Below the pieces are notes generated by a model. That model worked only from the letters and a program-made list of their open reading frames with translations. It was not told the origin of the DNA and ran no database searches. Shown here in pieces: positions 1-9,112 of a stretch of 64,000 nucleotides of DNA. Origin of the DNA: Pararhizobium gei (GTDB lineage Bacteria; Pseudomonadota; Alphaproteobacteria; Rhizobiales; Rhizobiaceae). A program made the position numbers and the translations under genes. How positions within the stretch are numbered: the stretch's first letter is position 1; each line of letters starts with the position of its first letter. The stretch lies in contig NZ_CP119409.1 of NCBI RefSeq assembly GCF_029223885.1, positions 2,382,001 to 2,446,000 of the forward strand, given 5' to 3'.

Positions 1-195
1 GGCGACGATGCCGATATAGGGTGAGCCGGTTGTCTGGGTCGCAATGAAGGCGCAGGCCGCGCCCATGACCATCATGCCCTCGACGCCCAGGTTGAGCACG
101 CCGGAGCGTTCGGTCACCAGTTCGCCGGCCGCAGCCAGGACCAGCGGCGTCGCGGCGGTGATCACCGTCAGGAGGATTGCCTCGAACATGCCCAT
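1..195 (-). CDS. ABC transporter permease, BMP/nucleoside type (partial, N-terminal 65 codons)
   Basis: This is the start of a second inner-membrane permease; the rest lies beyond the left edge. The reverse strand reads an ATG at 193-195 followed by an open frame to base 1, with a hydrophobic first segment and the motif NLGVEGMMVMGA, which is characteristic of the YufQ/NupQ half of nucleoside (Bmp-type) importers. The ATG overlaps the stop codon of the upstream permease by one base (TGATG), so the two are translationally coupled. In these systems the two permeases form the membrane channel and one fused ATPase drives it. The family assignment is firm; the exact substrate (nucleosides, or another BMP-binding ligand) cannot be read from this piece. 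Confidence 0.85.
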   Translation of the reverse strand, partial: MGMFEAILLTVITAATPLVLAAAGELVTERSGVLNLGVEGMMVMGAACAFIATQTTGSPYIGIVA

Positions 196-1289
196 CAGCG
201 CGCCTCCTCAGCGGTTACGCCGTCAAGATCCGCCCAGACCATCCTCACTCTGTAGTGAATGAGGGTGTCGCAGGCGAGCACGAAAAACAGCAGCAGCCCC
301 TGGAACACCCGGATGGGTTTGTCGGAAATCTGCAGAGAAACCTGCACCGCCTCGCCTCCGAGATAGGTGAGCGCCAGCACGAATCCGGCCACGACAATGC
401 CCAGCGGATTGAGCCTGCCGAGAAAGGCGACGATGATGGCGGTAAAACCGTAGCCGGGTGAAATCACCGGGCGCAGCTGCTGGATGGCGCCGCTCACCTC
501 GGCAATTCCCGCAAGTCCGGCAAGCGCGCCCGAAAGCAGCATCGAAAACCAGATCATGCCGCGCGACGAGAAGCCGGCGAACCGCCCTGCCCGAGCAGAT
601 TGCCCGAGAACCGTCACCTGGAAACCCTTCATCGTGTAGCGCATCATGAACCAGACGACGAATGCAGCGATGATCGCAAAGCCGAAGCCCCAGTGCGCGC
701 GCCCCGAAGCGATCATTTCCGGCAGGACCGCAACCGGATCGAAGGTTCGGGTCTCGGGGAAATTCATGCCGCCGGGATTGCGCCAGGCGCCGCGCACCAG
801 CCAGTCCAGAAAGAGCTGGGCGACATAGACCAGCATCAGGCTGGTCAGGATCTCGTTGGTGTTGAGATGCGCCTTGAGAAAGGCGGGGATCCCGGCAAAC
901 AGCGCGCCGCCAAGCATGCCCAGCAGAATCATCAGCGGAAGCACGAGCGGCGAATGCCAGTCATGAAACACCACCGGCAGGATCGAACCTGCGATGGCCC
1001 CCATGATGAACTGGCCCTCGGCGCCGATATTCCAGTTGTTCGAGCGATAGCAGACCGACAATCCGACCGCTATAAGGATCAAGGGTGCGGCCTTGATGGC
1101 CAGCTCATGCAGCGACCAGACTTCTGTCAACGGTTCGATGAAGAAGCTGTAGAGCGCGGTTGCCGGGTTTTTGCCGAGCAGCAGAAACATGATCGCGCCG
1201 AAGATGAGCGTCAGTCCCAGCGCGATGACCGGCGACAGAACGGAAAAACTTTTCGAGATGTTCGCGCGTCGTTCCAGTTCAATGCGCAT
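195..1289 (-). CDS. ABC transporter permease, BMP/nucleoside type (YufP/NupP-like)
   Basis: A 364-residue integral membrane protein with about nine hydrophobic segments, including the family signature SNNWNIGAEGQFIMGAI around residues 85-100. It belongs to the branched-chain-amino-acid/simple-sugar permease superfamily, in the branch that works with Bmp-type binding lipoproteins to import nucleosides. Its ATG overlaps the 3' end of the ATPase gene by 11 bases, and its stop overlaps the next permease start. The gene order ATPase, permease P, permease Q is the standard layout of these operons. The binding lipoprotein is not in the window, so the substrate is inferred from the family only. Confidence 0.9.
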   Translation of the reverse strand: MRIELERRANISKSFSVLSPVIALGLTLIFGAIMFLLLGKNPATALYSFFIEPLTEVWSLHELAIKAAPLILIAVGLSVCYRSNNWNIGAEGQFIMGAIAGSILPVVFHDWHSPLVLPLMILLGMLGGALFAGIPAFLKAHLNTNEILTSLMLVYVAQLFLDWLVRGAWRNPGGMNFPETRTFDPVAVLPEMIASGRAHWGFGFAIIAAFVVWFMMRYTMKGFQVTVLGQSARAGRFAGFSSRGMIWFSMLLSGALAGLAGIAEVSGAIQQLRPVISPGYGFTAIIVAFLGRLNPLGIVVAGFVLALTYLGGEAVQVSLQISDKPIRVFQGLLLFFVLACDTLIHYRVRMVWADLDGVTAEEAR

Positions 1290-2853
1290 GGGCGGTCTCC
1301 GCCGTGTCCGGCCGGCCGGGCATTCCGCCCATCAGCAGCCCGATTTTTTCGCGCGAGAGGTCCCGCGCCGGATAGATGTCGGAAAGCCGTCCCTCGCTGA
1401 TGACCGCGACCTCGGTTGCCACTTCGAAGATCTCATCGAGATCCTGACTGATGACCAGCACGGCCGATCCCGATCTGGCCAGATCAACGAGCGCCTGACG
1501 GATGCGGCTGGCCGCGCCTGCATCGACACCCCAGGTGGGCTGGTTGACAACAAGGACTGCCGGCTGACGGTCGAGTTCGCGGCCGACGATGAATTTCTGG
1601 AGATTGCCGCCTGACAAGGAACCGGCTGCCGGGTTTTCTCCGCTCTTGCGCACGTCCATGACCTCGCAAATCCGCTTGGTCGCCTTTTTCACGGCGTCCT
1701 GGCGGATCAACCCGAGGAGACCGCCGCCAAGAAAGGCCCGGCGATCGGACTGGCTGCGGGCCAGCACCAGATTGTCGGAAAGCGAAAGCGCCGGAACCGC
1801 GGCATGACCATGCCGTTCCTCCGGCACAAATCCGGCGCCCATCAGGCGGCGCGCATTGATCCCCTTCCCGCCCACCGGTTTGTCGGCGATCCGCACGTCG
1901 TCGTCGGCCACGGAGGTATATTCTCCCGACAGCATATCGAACAGTTCTCCCTGGCCGTTACCGGCGACCCCGGCTATCGCCAGAATTTCGCCGGCATGCA
2001 CCTTAAGGCATATATCCTTGAGCGAGACCGCAAAGGGCGTGCGGGCCGGCGCGGACAGCTGGCGCGCTTCCAGCCTGACCTGACCCTTGGCGCCTCCTGC
2101 CGCTGCCGTCACATGCGCCACTTCACTGCCGACCATCATTCGCGCGAGCGAAGACGGGGTTTCCTTAGCCGGTTCGCAGGCGCCGGTAACCTTGCCGTGC
2201 CGCAGTACCGTTGCCCCGTCGCAGATGCGCTGCACCTCCTCCAGACGGTGGCTGATGTAGAGAACGGATCGCCCCTCCGCCTTCAGCTTGGCGAGCGTCT
2301 CGAACAGCCTGTCCGCTTCCTGCGGCGTCAGCACCGACGTCGGCTCGTCCAGAATGATCAACCGCGGATTCTGCAGGAGCGCACGCACGATTTCGATACG
2401 CTGGCGCTCGCCCACTGAGAGATCGGCGACATGCGCATGTGGATCCAGCGGCAGTCCGTAACTGCGGGAGAGAGCGGCAGCCTCGTCGGCGATCTGCCCG
2501 AGGGAAATTCCGGGCGCCATAGACAGGGCTATGTTCTCTGCGACAGTCAATGCTTCGAACAGGGAGAAATGCTGGAATACCATGCCGATGCCGAGGCCGC
2601 GTGCGGCACTCGGGCTGGCGATCCGGACCGGCTTGCCCTGCCACAGGATTGCGCCGCTCGTCGGCGACAGAACGCCGAACAGCATCTTCACCAGGGTCGA
2701 TTTTCCGGCCCCGTTTTCACCCAGCAGCGCATGGATTTCCCCATGCCGTATCTTGAGATCAATGCCGTTGCAGGCGGCAAATGTGCCGAACAGTTTCGTC
2801 AGTTTCTCGACGGCCAGCAATGAACCGTCGGCGGGTTGTCCCTCAGCCGACAC
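1279..2853 (-). CDS. ABC transporter ATP-binding protein with two ATPase domains (YufO/NupO-like)
   Basis: A 524-residue cytoplasmic protein with two fused nucleotide-binding domains, as in importers for nucleosides and simple sugars. Domain 1 has a complete Walker A (GENGAGKST, residues 45-53), an ABC signature (LSVGERQR, about 145) and Walker B (LIILDEPTS, about 170). Domain 2 has a degenerate Walker A (GVAGNGQGEL, no lysine) but a normal signature (SLSGGNLQK), which is usual for this family and means one site is probably catalytic. It is the first gene of the operon in the window and powers the two downstream permeases. Confidence 0.92.
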   Translation of the reverse strand: MSAEGQPADGSLLAVEKLTKLFGTFAACNGIDLKIRHGEIHALLGENGAGKSTLVKMLFGVLSPTSGAILWQGKPVRIASPSAARGLGIGMVFQHFSLFEALTVAENIALSMAPGISLGQIADEAAALSRSYGLPLDPHAHVADLSVGERQRIEIVRALLQNPRLIILDEPTSVLTPQEADRLFETLAKLKAEGRSVLYISHRLEEVQRICDGATVLRHGKVTGACEPAKETPSSLARMMVGSEVAHVTAAAGGAKGQVRLEARQLSAPARTPFAVSLKDICLKVHAGEILAIAGVAGNGQGELFDMLSGEYTSVADDDVRIADKPVGGKGINARRLMGAGFVPEERHGHAAVPALSLSDNLVLARSQSDRRAFLGGGLLGLIRQDAVKKATKRICEVMDVRKSGENPAAGSLSGGNLQKFIVGRELDRQPAVLVVNQPTWGVDAGAASRIRQALVDLARSGSAVLVISQDLDEIFEVATEVAVISEGRLSDIYPARDLSREKIGLLMGGMPGRPDTAETAHAH

Positions 2854-2901
2854 GCGCCCCTCATTTTATCGTCTGCTGCCTTCTCGGCCTTTCCGGCCTT
2901 A

Positions 2902-3879
2902 TCAAGGAATCAGCAAGGTTGTTCCGCTCGTTTTTCTGCCTTCCAGATCCCGGTGCGCCTGACTTGCGTCGGCAAGCGCATAGGTCTGATTGATATTGAT
3001 ACGGACTTTGTTGCTTTGCACAACAGCAAACAGCGAGTTTGCACATGCCTCGAGCGCCGTCCGCGTCGAGACGTAGCTGAACAGTGTCGGCCGCGTAGCA
3101 AAGAGCGAGCCCTTTTGCGCGAGAATGCCGATATTGACACCCTCGACCGGCCCGGAGGAATTGCCGAAGCTGACCCAGAGTCCGCGCGGCTTGATGCAGT
3201 CGAGCGAGGCCGGGAACGTATCCTTGCCGACCGAATCGTACACCACGTCGACGCCCTTGCCATGGGTGATCTCCTTCACCCGGGTGACGAAATTCTCGGT
3301 GCTGTAATTGATGACGTGATCATAGCCATGCGCAAGCGCAAGATCGATCTTCTCCTGCGATCCGGCCGTGCCGATCACGGTCGCGCCCAGCGCCTTTGCC
3401 CACTGCCCCGCAATCAGTCCGACGCCGCCGGCCGCCGCATGGAACAAGAGCGTCGTCTCCGGCCCCACCTTGAAGGTCTGGTTGAGAAGATATTGGGCTG
3501 TCATCCCCTTCAGCATCATGGCCGCAGCGGTTTCGAGCGTGATATCGTCCGGCACCTTCACGAGCTGCGATACCTCGATATTGCGTTCGCTGCTGTAGGC
3601 TCCATCGGACGAAGCGTAGGCCACCCGGTCTCCGACCGCGAAACTGCTGACTCCGTCGCCGACCGCGGTCACCACGCCTGCCCCCTCTTTTCCCGGAATG
3701 AAGGGAAGTCCGTTGGCGGATTTATAAAGCCCAGTGCGGAAATAGACGTCGATGAAATTGACCCCGACCGCGACCTGGCGGATTTGCACTTCGCCCGGGC
3801 CCGGCGGTGTCAGGGTGATACCCTCGATCTTCAGAACGTCCGGCCCACCGAGGGCGCGCACCATGATGGCCTGTGCCAT
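2902..3879 (-). CDS. qor: NAD(P)H:quinone oxidoreductase, zinc-free MDR family
   Basis: A 325-residue cytoplasmic enzyme of the medium-chain dehydrogenase/reductase superfamily, normal length for quinone oxidoreductase. The N-terminal half has the GroES-like fold with the family signature around PGKEGAGVVTAVGDGV. The Rossmann half has the dinucleotide site HAAAGGVGLIAGQWAKALGA. No structural or catalytic zinc cysteines are seen, as expected of Qor. It probably reduces quinones by one electron with NADPH. It lies 9 bases downstream of pcs on the same strand, so co-transcription is likely although the functions are unrelated. Other zinc-free MDR reductases look similar, so the exact substrate is uncertain. 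Confidence 0.9.
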   Translation of the reverse strand: MAQAIMVRALGGPDVLKIEGITLTPPGPGEVQIRQVAVGVNFIDVYFRTGLYKSANGLPFIPGKEGAGVVTAVGDGVSSFAVGDRVAYASSDGAYSSERNIEVSQLVKVPDDITLETAAAMMLKGMTAQYLLNQTFKVGPETTLLFHAAAGGVGLIAGQWAKALGATVIGTAGSQEKIDLALAHGYDHVINYSTENFVTRVKEITHGKGVDVVYDSVGKDTFPASLDCIKPRGLWVSFGNSSGPVEGVNIGILAQKGSLFATRPTLFSYVSTRTALEACANSLFAVVQSNKVRININQTYALADASQAHRDLEGRKTSGTTLLIP

Positions 3880-3888
3880 GAAATCTCC

Positions 3889-4614
3889 TCAACCCCGACC
3901 GATACGGGGAAATATCTGCAGAACGAAACCAATGACGTAGAGATAAAGTCCGGTGCCGACGACCCCTGCCACCACCCAGCCCGGCGTGTCGAAATGCAGG
4001 AGCAGCGCATAGCCGCTCAGCACGGACCAGATGACAAAGACGGTCAGGTTCAAAGGCCTCAGGCGCCGGACGCGGACCGGATGCAGGAAGTTGATCGGCA
4101 TGAAGGTCAGAACGACCGAGACGAAAACCACGATGGACGCTGCGATCTCGCTGGCATCGATCACGAACAGGGTGAAGACCACCATGTTCCAGACGACGGG
4201 AAAGCCTGAAAAGAAGTACTCGTCCGTCTTCATCCCCATATCGGCGTAATAGATGGCGCTCGACATGACGATGGCGCCGGCCGCAAAGAACGACCACGGC
4301 TCGCCGATCATGCCGCTCTGGTAAAGCGCAAAGGCCGGAAGAAGAACATAGGTGACATAGTCGATTACATTGTCCAGCGTATCGCCCGACCAGTTCGGCA
4401 GAACTTCTTTCACCCGCACCTTACGTGCGATCGGGCCGTCTATGCCATCCACGGCAAGAGCGAGACCCAACCACCAGAACATGTCGACGAACCGGTGCTC
4501 GGCTGCGGCAACCACGCCTAGAAAGGCGAGAAAAGAGCCTGATGCAGTCAGGATATGGACAGAAAATGCACGGATTTCGGCATAGGGAACGCGCTTGTAG
4601 TTAAAGAATTTCAT
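3889..4614 (-). CDS. pcs: Phosphatidylcholine synthase
   Basis: An inner-membrane enzyme that condenses CDP-diacylglycerol with choline to give phosphatidylcholine in one step, a pathway typical of rhizobia and other host-associated alphaproteobacteria. The 241-residue protein has about eight membrane spans and the CDP-alcohol phosphotransferase motif, here DGPIAR followed by GDTLDNVIDY. Start: the open frame begins with a GTG at 4626, but ATG 4614 (MKFFNYKRVPYAE) matches the family N-terminus as I know it from Sinorhizobium. The sequence is very close to rhizobial Pcs throughout. It is divergent from the UbiH-like gene, with a 280-base region between. Confidence 0.95.
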   Translation of the reverse strand: MKFFNYKRVPYAEIRAFSVHILTASGSFLAFLGVVAAAEHRFVDMFWWLGLALAVDGIDGPIARKVRVKEVLPNWSGDTLDNVIDYVTYVLLPAFALYQSGMIGEPWSFFAAGAIVMSSAIYYADMGMKTDEYFFSGFPVVWNMVVFTLFVIDASEIAASIVVFVSVVLTFMPINFLHPVRVRRLRPLNLTVFVIWSVLSGYALLLHFDTPGWVVAGVVGTGLYLYVIGFVLQIFPRIGRG

Positions 4615-4894
4615 CGGCAGACGCACCCTGTCCCTAATTTGCGCTTCCTCCGAAGCCTGTCGAAGCGGCCTGTTTGCGGCTATTGCTCCTGCGTCCGTCC
4701 TGCCGGACGGTCTTGGTCGATACTATGCACCGTTTCGGTTTGCCTGCCAGCAAAAATCACAAGTCCTTCGAAATGCGGATAAATCAGCTGTGGACCCATC
4801 TTGCGGCCTGCGCCAATTCACCCCATTTCCCAAGTCTACGCCGAACGATACGATCGCCAACGCCATTCTTGCCTGAAGACAGAAAGCCGGTGTC

Positions 4895-6118
4895 ATGGAC
4901 GAAGTTGAAGTCGTGAGTAAAGTTGAAGTCGCGGTCGTCGGAGCGGGGCTGGCCGGTTCGCTTGCCGCCCTGGCCTTTGCCCATGCGGGACGCAGCGTTG
5001 CGCTGGTCGCCCCTGAAGCGGGCGGCGGCGACGGGCGCACGACAGCGCTGATGGACACGTCGCTCCGTCTCCTGCAGCAGCTTGGCCTTTGGCAGCATTT
5101 GCAGCCGCTCGCCGCGCCCCTGCAGAGCATGCGCATCATCGATGGGACGGACCGCCTGTTGCGCACGCCGCCAGTCACCTTCCACGCTTCGGAAGTCGGA
5201 CTTCATGCCTTCGGCTACAACATTCCGAATGCGCCGTTTCTTTCCCTGCTGGAAGAGGAGGCGCGCAAGCGGCCATCACTCTTCAGACTGACCGCAAGCC
5301 TTGCCTCGATCACTGCGGGTACCGACGGCAGCGTGCTTCATCTCGATAACGGCCAGGCGGTCGCCGCGGAACTCGTGGTTGGCGCGGACGGCCGGCAATC
5401 GCGGGTGCGTGAGGCGGCCGGTATCGATGTGCGGCGGTGGTCCTATCCGCAAAGCGCCGTCGTTCTCAGTTTTTCCCACCAGATCCCGCACCAGAACATA
5501 TCGACCGAGTTTCACACGCCGCATGGCCCCTTCACGCAAGTGCCCCTGCCCGGTCTTCGCTCGAGCCTCGTCTGGGTTCAGACGCCTGAAAACGCCACAA
5601 AGATGCTGTCACTTTCTCCGGGCGACTTGGCGCTTGCCATCGAAAGCCGCATGCAATCCATGCTCGGAAAAGTCGTGGTGGAGACAAAGCCGCAGGCCTT
5701 TCCTCTTTCCGGCATGGCTGCCCGTTCCTTCGGTCGCGGCAGATGCATTCTGATCGGCGAAGCGGCGCACGCCTTTCCACCGATTGGCGCGCAGGGTCTT
5801 AATCTGAGCTTGCGCGATGTTACGGCGGCTCTGTCGCTGCTCTCCGGCCTTGCGGAAATACCGGCCGATTTTGGGGAACGGTACCACCGCAGACGCCAGG
5901 TCGATATCCTGACACGGACCGTCAGCGTCGATCTTTTGAACCGGTCGCTGCTTTCAGATTTCCTCCCGGTCCAGATGCTCCGCGCAGCCGGTCTGCAGGC
6001 GATGGCCAGCGTCCCGCCGCTGCGCAATTTCATGATGCAGGAAGGCATCAATCCGGGCGGCGCCTTCGCGCAGATCGGGAGCCGTCTAAGGGAAAAGGTC
6101 GGCTGGCAGAAAACCTGA
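4895..6118 (+). CDS. FAD-dependent monooxygenase, UbiH/UbiF/COQ6 family
   Basis: A 407-residue flavoprotein of the ubiquinone-biosynthesis hydroxylase family, normal length. Residues 8-30 hold the FAD-binding GxGxxG (VVGAGLAGSLAAL); the middle has GADGRQSRVREAAG (the DG motif); and residues about 285-305 have LIGEAAHAFPPIGAQGLNL, the second FAD/ribityl-binding motif of the class. It likely hydroxylates a polyprenyl-benzene ring in ubiquinone synthesis; which carbon it acts on cannot be decided from the sequence. The 3' end overlaps the convergent AEC transporter gene by 33 bases. Confidence 0.9.
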   Translation: MDEVEVVSKVEVAVVGAGLAGSLAALAFAHAGRSVALVAPEAGGGDGRTTALMDTSLRLLQQLGLWQHLQPLAAPLQSMRIIDGTDRLLRTPPVTFHASEVGLHAFGYNIPNAPFLSLLEEEARKRPSLFRLTASLASITAGTDGSVLHLDNGQAVAAELVVGADGRQSRVREAAGIDVRRWSYPQSAVVLSFSHQIPHQNISTEFHTPHGPFTQVPLPGLRSSLVWVQTPENATKMLSLSPGDLALAIESRMQSMLGKVVVETKPQAFPLSGMAARSFGRGRCILIGEAAHAFPPIGAQGLNLSLRDVTAALSLLSGLAEIPADFGERYHRRRQVDILTRTVSVDLLNRSLLSDFLPVQMLRAAGLQAMASVPPLRNFMMQEGINPGGAFAQIGSRLREKVGWQKT

Positions 6119-7063
6119 ACTGAGGAGGTAAAGCAGGAAGGTTACGGTTGCGACGGATAAGGTCGTGGTGACCAGGATCGTCGCCGACGCCCGCTCCTGC
6201 CAGACCCCATATTGCTGGCCGATAACGAAGACATTCGTTGCCGTCGGCAGCGATGCAAGCAAAACCGCCGTCTTTACCCAGACCGGATCGAAATTTCCGG
6301 TGGCGCTCAACACGAGATACATCAGCGCGGGGTGAAGCACGAGCTTTGCCGGAACGATATAACCGATCTCGCGCGGAATTCGCTTCAGCGGCCGTAAAGC
6401 CAGTGTCACGCCCATGGCAAACAGCGCGCAGGGGGCGGCCGCCTGCGCCAGATAATCGATCAGCCGCTGGATGGCGACGGGCGGCTGGAAAGAGAGCGAG
6501 GCAGCGAGCACGCCGGCCAGCGTCGAGAGAATGAAGGGGTGAAAGAGGATTTTTCTGCCGATCTGCAGAACGATCCGGGCCGGTGCCTGCGTCTCGCCGC
6601 CGTTTCGCGACATCATGGCCGGAGCAACGATGAAGTGAAGCACATTCTCGAAGCAGAAGATCAGCGCCACCGGCACCGCAGCCGGCTCTCCGAGCGCGAG
6701 AAGCGCCAGTCCCGGCCCCATATAGCCGATATTGCCATAGGCTCCGGCAAGCCCCTGGATTGTGCATTCCGCGAGCGAATTTCGGCGAATGACATAGCCG
6801 ACGGCGAAAACCAGCAGGAAAACCGTATAGGTGGCGGCAATCGAGGCCAGCACAAAATCGAAACGGGTCAGCTGTTCGATCGGCGTGCGCGACACCAGCT
6901 TGAAGAACAGAGCCGGCAGCGCAAGATAGATGATGAAGATATTGAGCCAGCCCATCGCGTCGCCAGCGCCATCGCCGGAGGGTTTCTTGCCGAATCTGGC
7001 CGTGAGATACCCGACGAGAATCAGGCCGAAGAACGGCAGCACCAGCCCCACTATATCCGTCAT
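6086..7063 (-). CDS. AEC (auxin efflux carrier) family transporter
   Basis: A 325-residue integral membrane protein with about ten hydrophobic segments arranged as two halves of five, the AEC family layout. The N-terminus (MTDIVGLVLPFFGLILVGYL) and the motif GNIGYMGPGLALL are typical. Family members move organic acids, amino acids or similar anions across the inner membrane; no substrate can be assigned here. Its 3' end overlaps that of the UbiH-like gene on the other strand. Confidence 0.88.
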   Translation of the reverse strand: MTDIVGLVLPFFGLILVGYLTARFGKKPSGDGAGDAMGWLNIFIIYLALPALFFKLVSRTPIEQLTRFDFVLASIAATYTVFLLVFAVGYVIRRNSLAECTIQGLAGAYGNIGYMGPGLALLALGEPAAVPVALIFCFENVLHFIVAPAMMSRNGGETQAPARIVLQIGRKILFHPFILSTLAGVLAASLSFQPPVAIQRLIDYLAQAAAPCALFAMGVTLALRPLKRIPREIGYIVPAKLVLHPALMYLVLSATGNFDPVWVKTAVLLASLPTATNVFVIGQQYGVWQERASATILVTTTLSVATVTFLLYLLSSGFLPADLFP

Positions 7064-7094
7064 GCGTCACGCGACCCCTGTTTGGAAGTCGTCC

Positions 7095-7892
7095 TTAGCC
7101 GATTTGCATGAGAACGGGAAAGGTCTCCTGAAACCAGATGGCCATGGTGCTGATGAAGCCGAAGACGAAGGCGAGGCCGGCAAGCACCAGAAGCACGCCC
7201 ATCAGCTTTTCGACCAGGCCAAGATGATGGCGGAACCGCGACAGGAACCGCATAAAGGCCCCGGAGAACCCGGCCGCAATCCAGAAAGGAACCGCGAGGC
7301 CGAGTGAATAAACGGCCAGAAGCAGCGCGCCGTCGCCGACGGTATCGCGGGCCGCGGCAACACCGAGGATCGTGCCGAGCACCGGGCCGATGCAGGGCGT
7401 CCAGCCGAAGGCGAAAGCGAGGCCCATGATATAAGCGCCCGACAGCGTTGCCGGTTTACCGCCGCCCTGAAACCGCGCCTCGCGGGCCAGCAAGCCGATT
7501 TTGAAGACACCAAGGAAATGAAGCCCCATGACGATGATGACGATGCCGCCGATGCGCGAGAGGATGTCGATATGCTGGCGCAGCATCAGCCCGATGCTCG
7601 ACGCGCCCGCGCCGAGCGCCACGAAAACGGTTGCAAAGCCGAGCGTGAAGAAGAAGGCGGCGGCAAATACCGCCCGCCGCGTTCCGCTCGAGACCCGACT
7701 GTCGCCGTTTCGAAACTGATCGACGGAAATGCCGGCCATGTAGCAGAGATAGGGCGGCACCAGCGGCAGAACGCAAGGCGACAGAAAAGACAAGGCTCCA
7801 GCCAGAATGGCGGTCCAGATGGAAATATCGGCGATGGACACCAGCTTCGAAACCCCGGCCTGCGACGTACACTTCGCCCTCATATCCCGCAA
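7095..7892 (-). CDS. ccdA: Cytochrome c biogenesis protein, CcdA/DsbD transmembrane family
   Basis: An inner-membrane thiol-disulphide transporter that passes reducing equivalents from thioredoxin to the periplasm, for cytochrome c maturation and related reductions. The six-span CcdA domain is visible, with the conserved cysteines in SFLSPCVLPLVPPYL and FGWTPCIGPVLG. Start is uncertain: ATG 7892 gives 265 residues with an atypical leader, whereas the in-frame GTG at 7841 (VSIADISIW) matches the family N-terminus better; I keep the longer frame as the outer limit. The gene ends 31 bases upstream of the AEC transporter start on the same strand. Confidence 0.9.
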   Translation of the reverse strand: MRDMRAKCTSQAGVSKLVSIADISIWTAILAGALSFLSPCVLPLVPPYLCYMAGISVDQFRNGDSRVSSGTRRAVFAAAFFFTLGFATVFVALGAGASSIGLMLRQHIDILSRIGGIVIIVMGLHFLGVFKIGLLAREARFQGGGKPATLSGAYIMGLAFAFGWTPCIGPVLGTILGVAAARDTVGDGALLLAVYSLGLAVPFWIAAGFSGAFMRFLSRFRHHLGLVEKLMGVLLVLAGLAFVFGFISTMAIWFQETFPVLMQIG

Positions 7893-8033
7893 GCGTCTGC
7901 CAGACCAATCACCTTTTGGCGATTCCCCGGCAAAATTCCGAAATTGCCATCACAGCCGTTTTTTGGGTTGACCAAAACAAGCCCGCTGTGCATATGTCCG
8001 CCCACTTCCGCCGGGCACCCCGCCCGTCCTCGG

Positions 8034-8109
8034 GAGAGCGTAGCTCAGCCGGTAGAGCAACTGACTTTTAATCAGTAGGTCCAGGGTTCGAATCCCTGCG
8101 CTCTCACCA
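8034..8109 (+). tRNA. tRNA-Lys (anticodon UUU)
   Basis: Complete cloverleaf: acceptor GAGAGCG pairs with CGCTCTC, D-arm GCTCAGCCGGTAGAGC, anticodon stem-loop CTGACTTTTAATCAG with TTT in the anticodon position, T-arm CAGGGTTCGAATCCCTG. The discriminator A and the CCA end are encoded (8106-8109). Confidence 0.98.
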
Positions 8110-8291
8110 AAAAATCAATAAAATCAAATCAATATGCCTGCCGACTAATTCCGCACTTCCCCGACATCTGTCCGGGAAGCACGGGGAAGCAAGGTCACCA
8201 CGACCATTGCCTATGATTCATTCGGTCCCATTGATGTCACCGCTCAAGCGCCGTCTGTCCTGTTGAGTTCCGCAAGGTCAGCGCTCGTGCT

Positions 8292-8324
8292 AAAAAAAGC
8301 CGCCGAGGTCAGTCGGCGGCTTTG
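8292..8324 (+). terminator. Hairpin terminator downstream of tRNA-Lys
   Basis: An 8-bp perfect stem (GCCGCCGA / TCGGCGGC) with a 6-base loop, preceded by seven A and followed by TTT, so it can work in both directions. It lies in the 463-base stretch between tRNA-Lys and the DUF2007 gene, which otherwise shows no gene. Confidence 0.65.
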
Positions 8325-8572
8325 CTACGTTCTGAAAGTGGTCTGCAGAAAATTGTCCAATACACCTCCCAATATGAGGTCGTATTACAACAAAAAGATG
8401 AACTTCTGAAGAAGGATTCTTAAAGGCTTCGGTGGAGGTCGCCTCAAGCGCACCCTCGCCAACCGGTGCACTTCACATCATGTGCTTCATGGGCATCTTG
8501 CCTTTGGAACGGGCCTGAGCGAACGTCTAGTGCCGGATGTTTTCGGGACCGGCGGCTCACCTTGGGGGAAAG

Positions 8573-8779
8573 ATGACAGGGCAGTTGGTGGAGTTGACAC
8601 AGGTCGAAACATCCGTTGAGGCCGAGGTGATCATTTCGATGCTAAGTGCTTATGCGATCTACGCCTATACACCCGGAATGAAGGGCCGAAACGAACCATT
8701 TTTCATTCTCGTTGTCGATGCCGATCTAGAAGACGCTAAGGCTCTGCTCAACGCTGCAAACGAAGATGCAGGTGATTGA
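8573..8779 (+). CDS. DUF2007 small protein
   Basis: A 68-residue cytoplasmic protein (MTGQLVELTQVETSVEAEV...) matching the DUF2007 family, small alpha/beta proteins sometimes called putative signal-transducing proteins; no biochemical role is established. The start was chosen at ATG 8573 because GGGGGA lies just upstream; an earlier ATG at 8537 has no such site. It stands alone in about 1 kb between tRNA-Lys and gpt, flanked by a terminator and a tRNA remnant. Confidence 0.75.
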   Translation: MTGQLVELTQVETSVEAEVIISMLSAYAIYAYTPGMKGRNEPFFILVVDADLEDAKALLNAANEDAGD

Positions 8780-9016
8780 GCGAACCGGACCCTTTAGCCC
8801 GCCTCTCCTTTTCAGGATTGCGGGAGCTCTATCGCCTTCGGACGGGATCGAGGCTCAGGCCGTGTGTAGGGGCTCATCACGATCAACGATCGCGCCGCCC
8901 AGGCCAGGCCGGCGCAAAGCCGGACGCGACACGATCCTGCATGTGATCGTGTCGTGGAAAGCGCTGGAACTACGCCACTAAACCGGCTAGGCATGCCTCC
9001 ACACGGCGCGGAGGGT

Positions 9017-9072
9017 GAGACTTAAAATCCCTTGGAGCAATCCGCACGGGTTCGACCCCGTCGTCCGCGCCA
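9017..9072 (+). pseudogene. 3' fragment of a tRNA-Leu(UAA)-like gene
   Basis: The bases read as the 3' half of a leucine tRNA: anticodon loop CTTAAAA (anticodon TAA), 3' anticodon strand TCCCT, a variable arm, a T-arm ACGGG-TTCGAC-CCCGT, acceptor strand CGTCCGC, then GCCA. The T-loop is one base short, the 5' strand of the anticodon stem pairs badly, and no matching 5' acceptor (GCGGACG) or D-arm precedes it. It is a remnant, not a working tRNA. Duplicated tRNA 3' ends like this are commonly left by integrases. The rest of 8780-9112 shows no gene. Confidence 0.5.
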
Positions 9073-9112
9073 GATCGAATCCGAGATGCAGCCATGAACC
9101 GGAGCTTCGCGC

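Noticed and set aside
2836..4209. A 457-codon forward frame opposite qor and pcs
   Set aside because: Composition (many His, Asp, Arg) is that of an antisense frame in high-GC DNA; both real genes are on the other strand.
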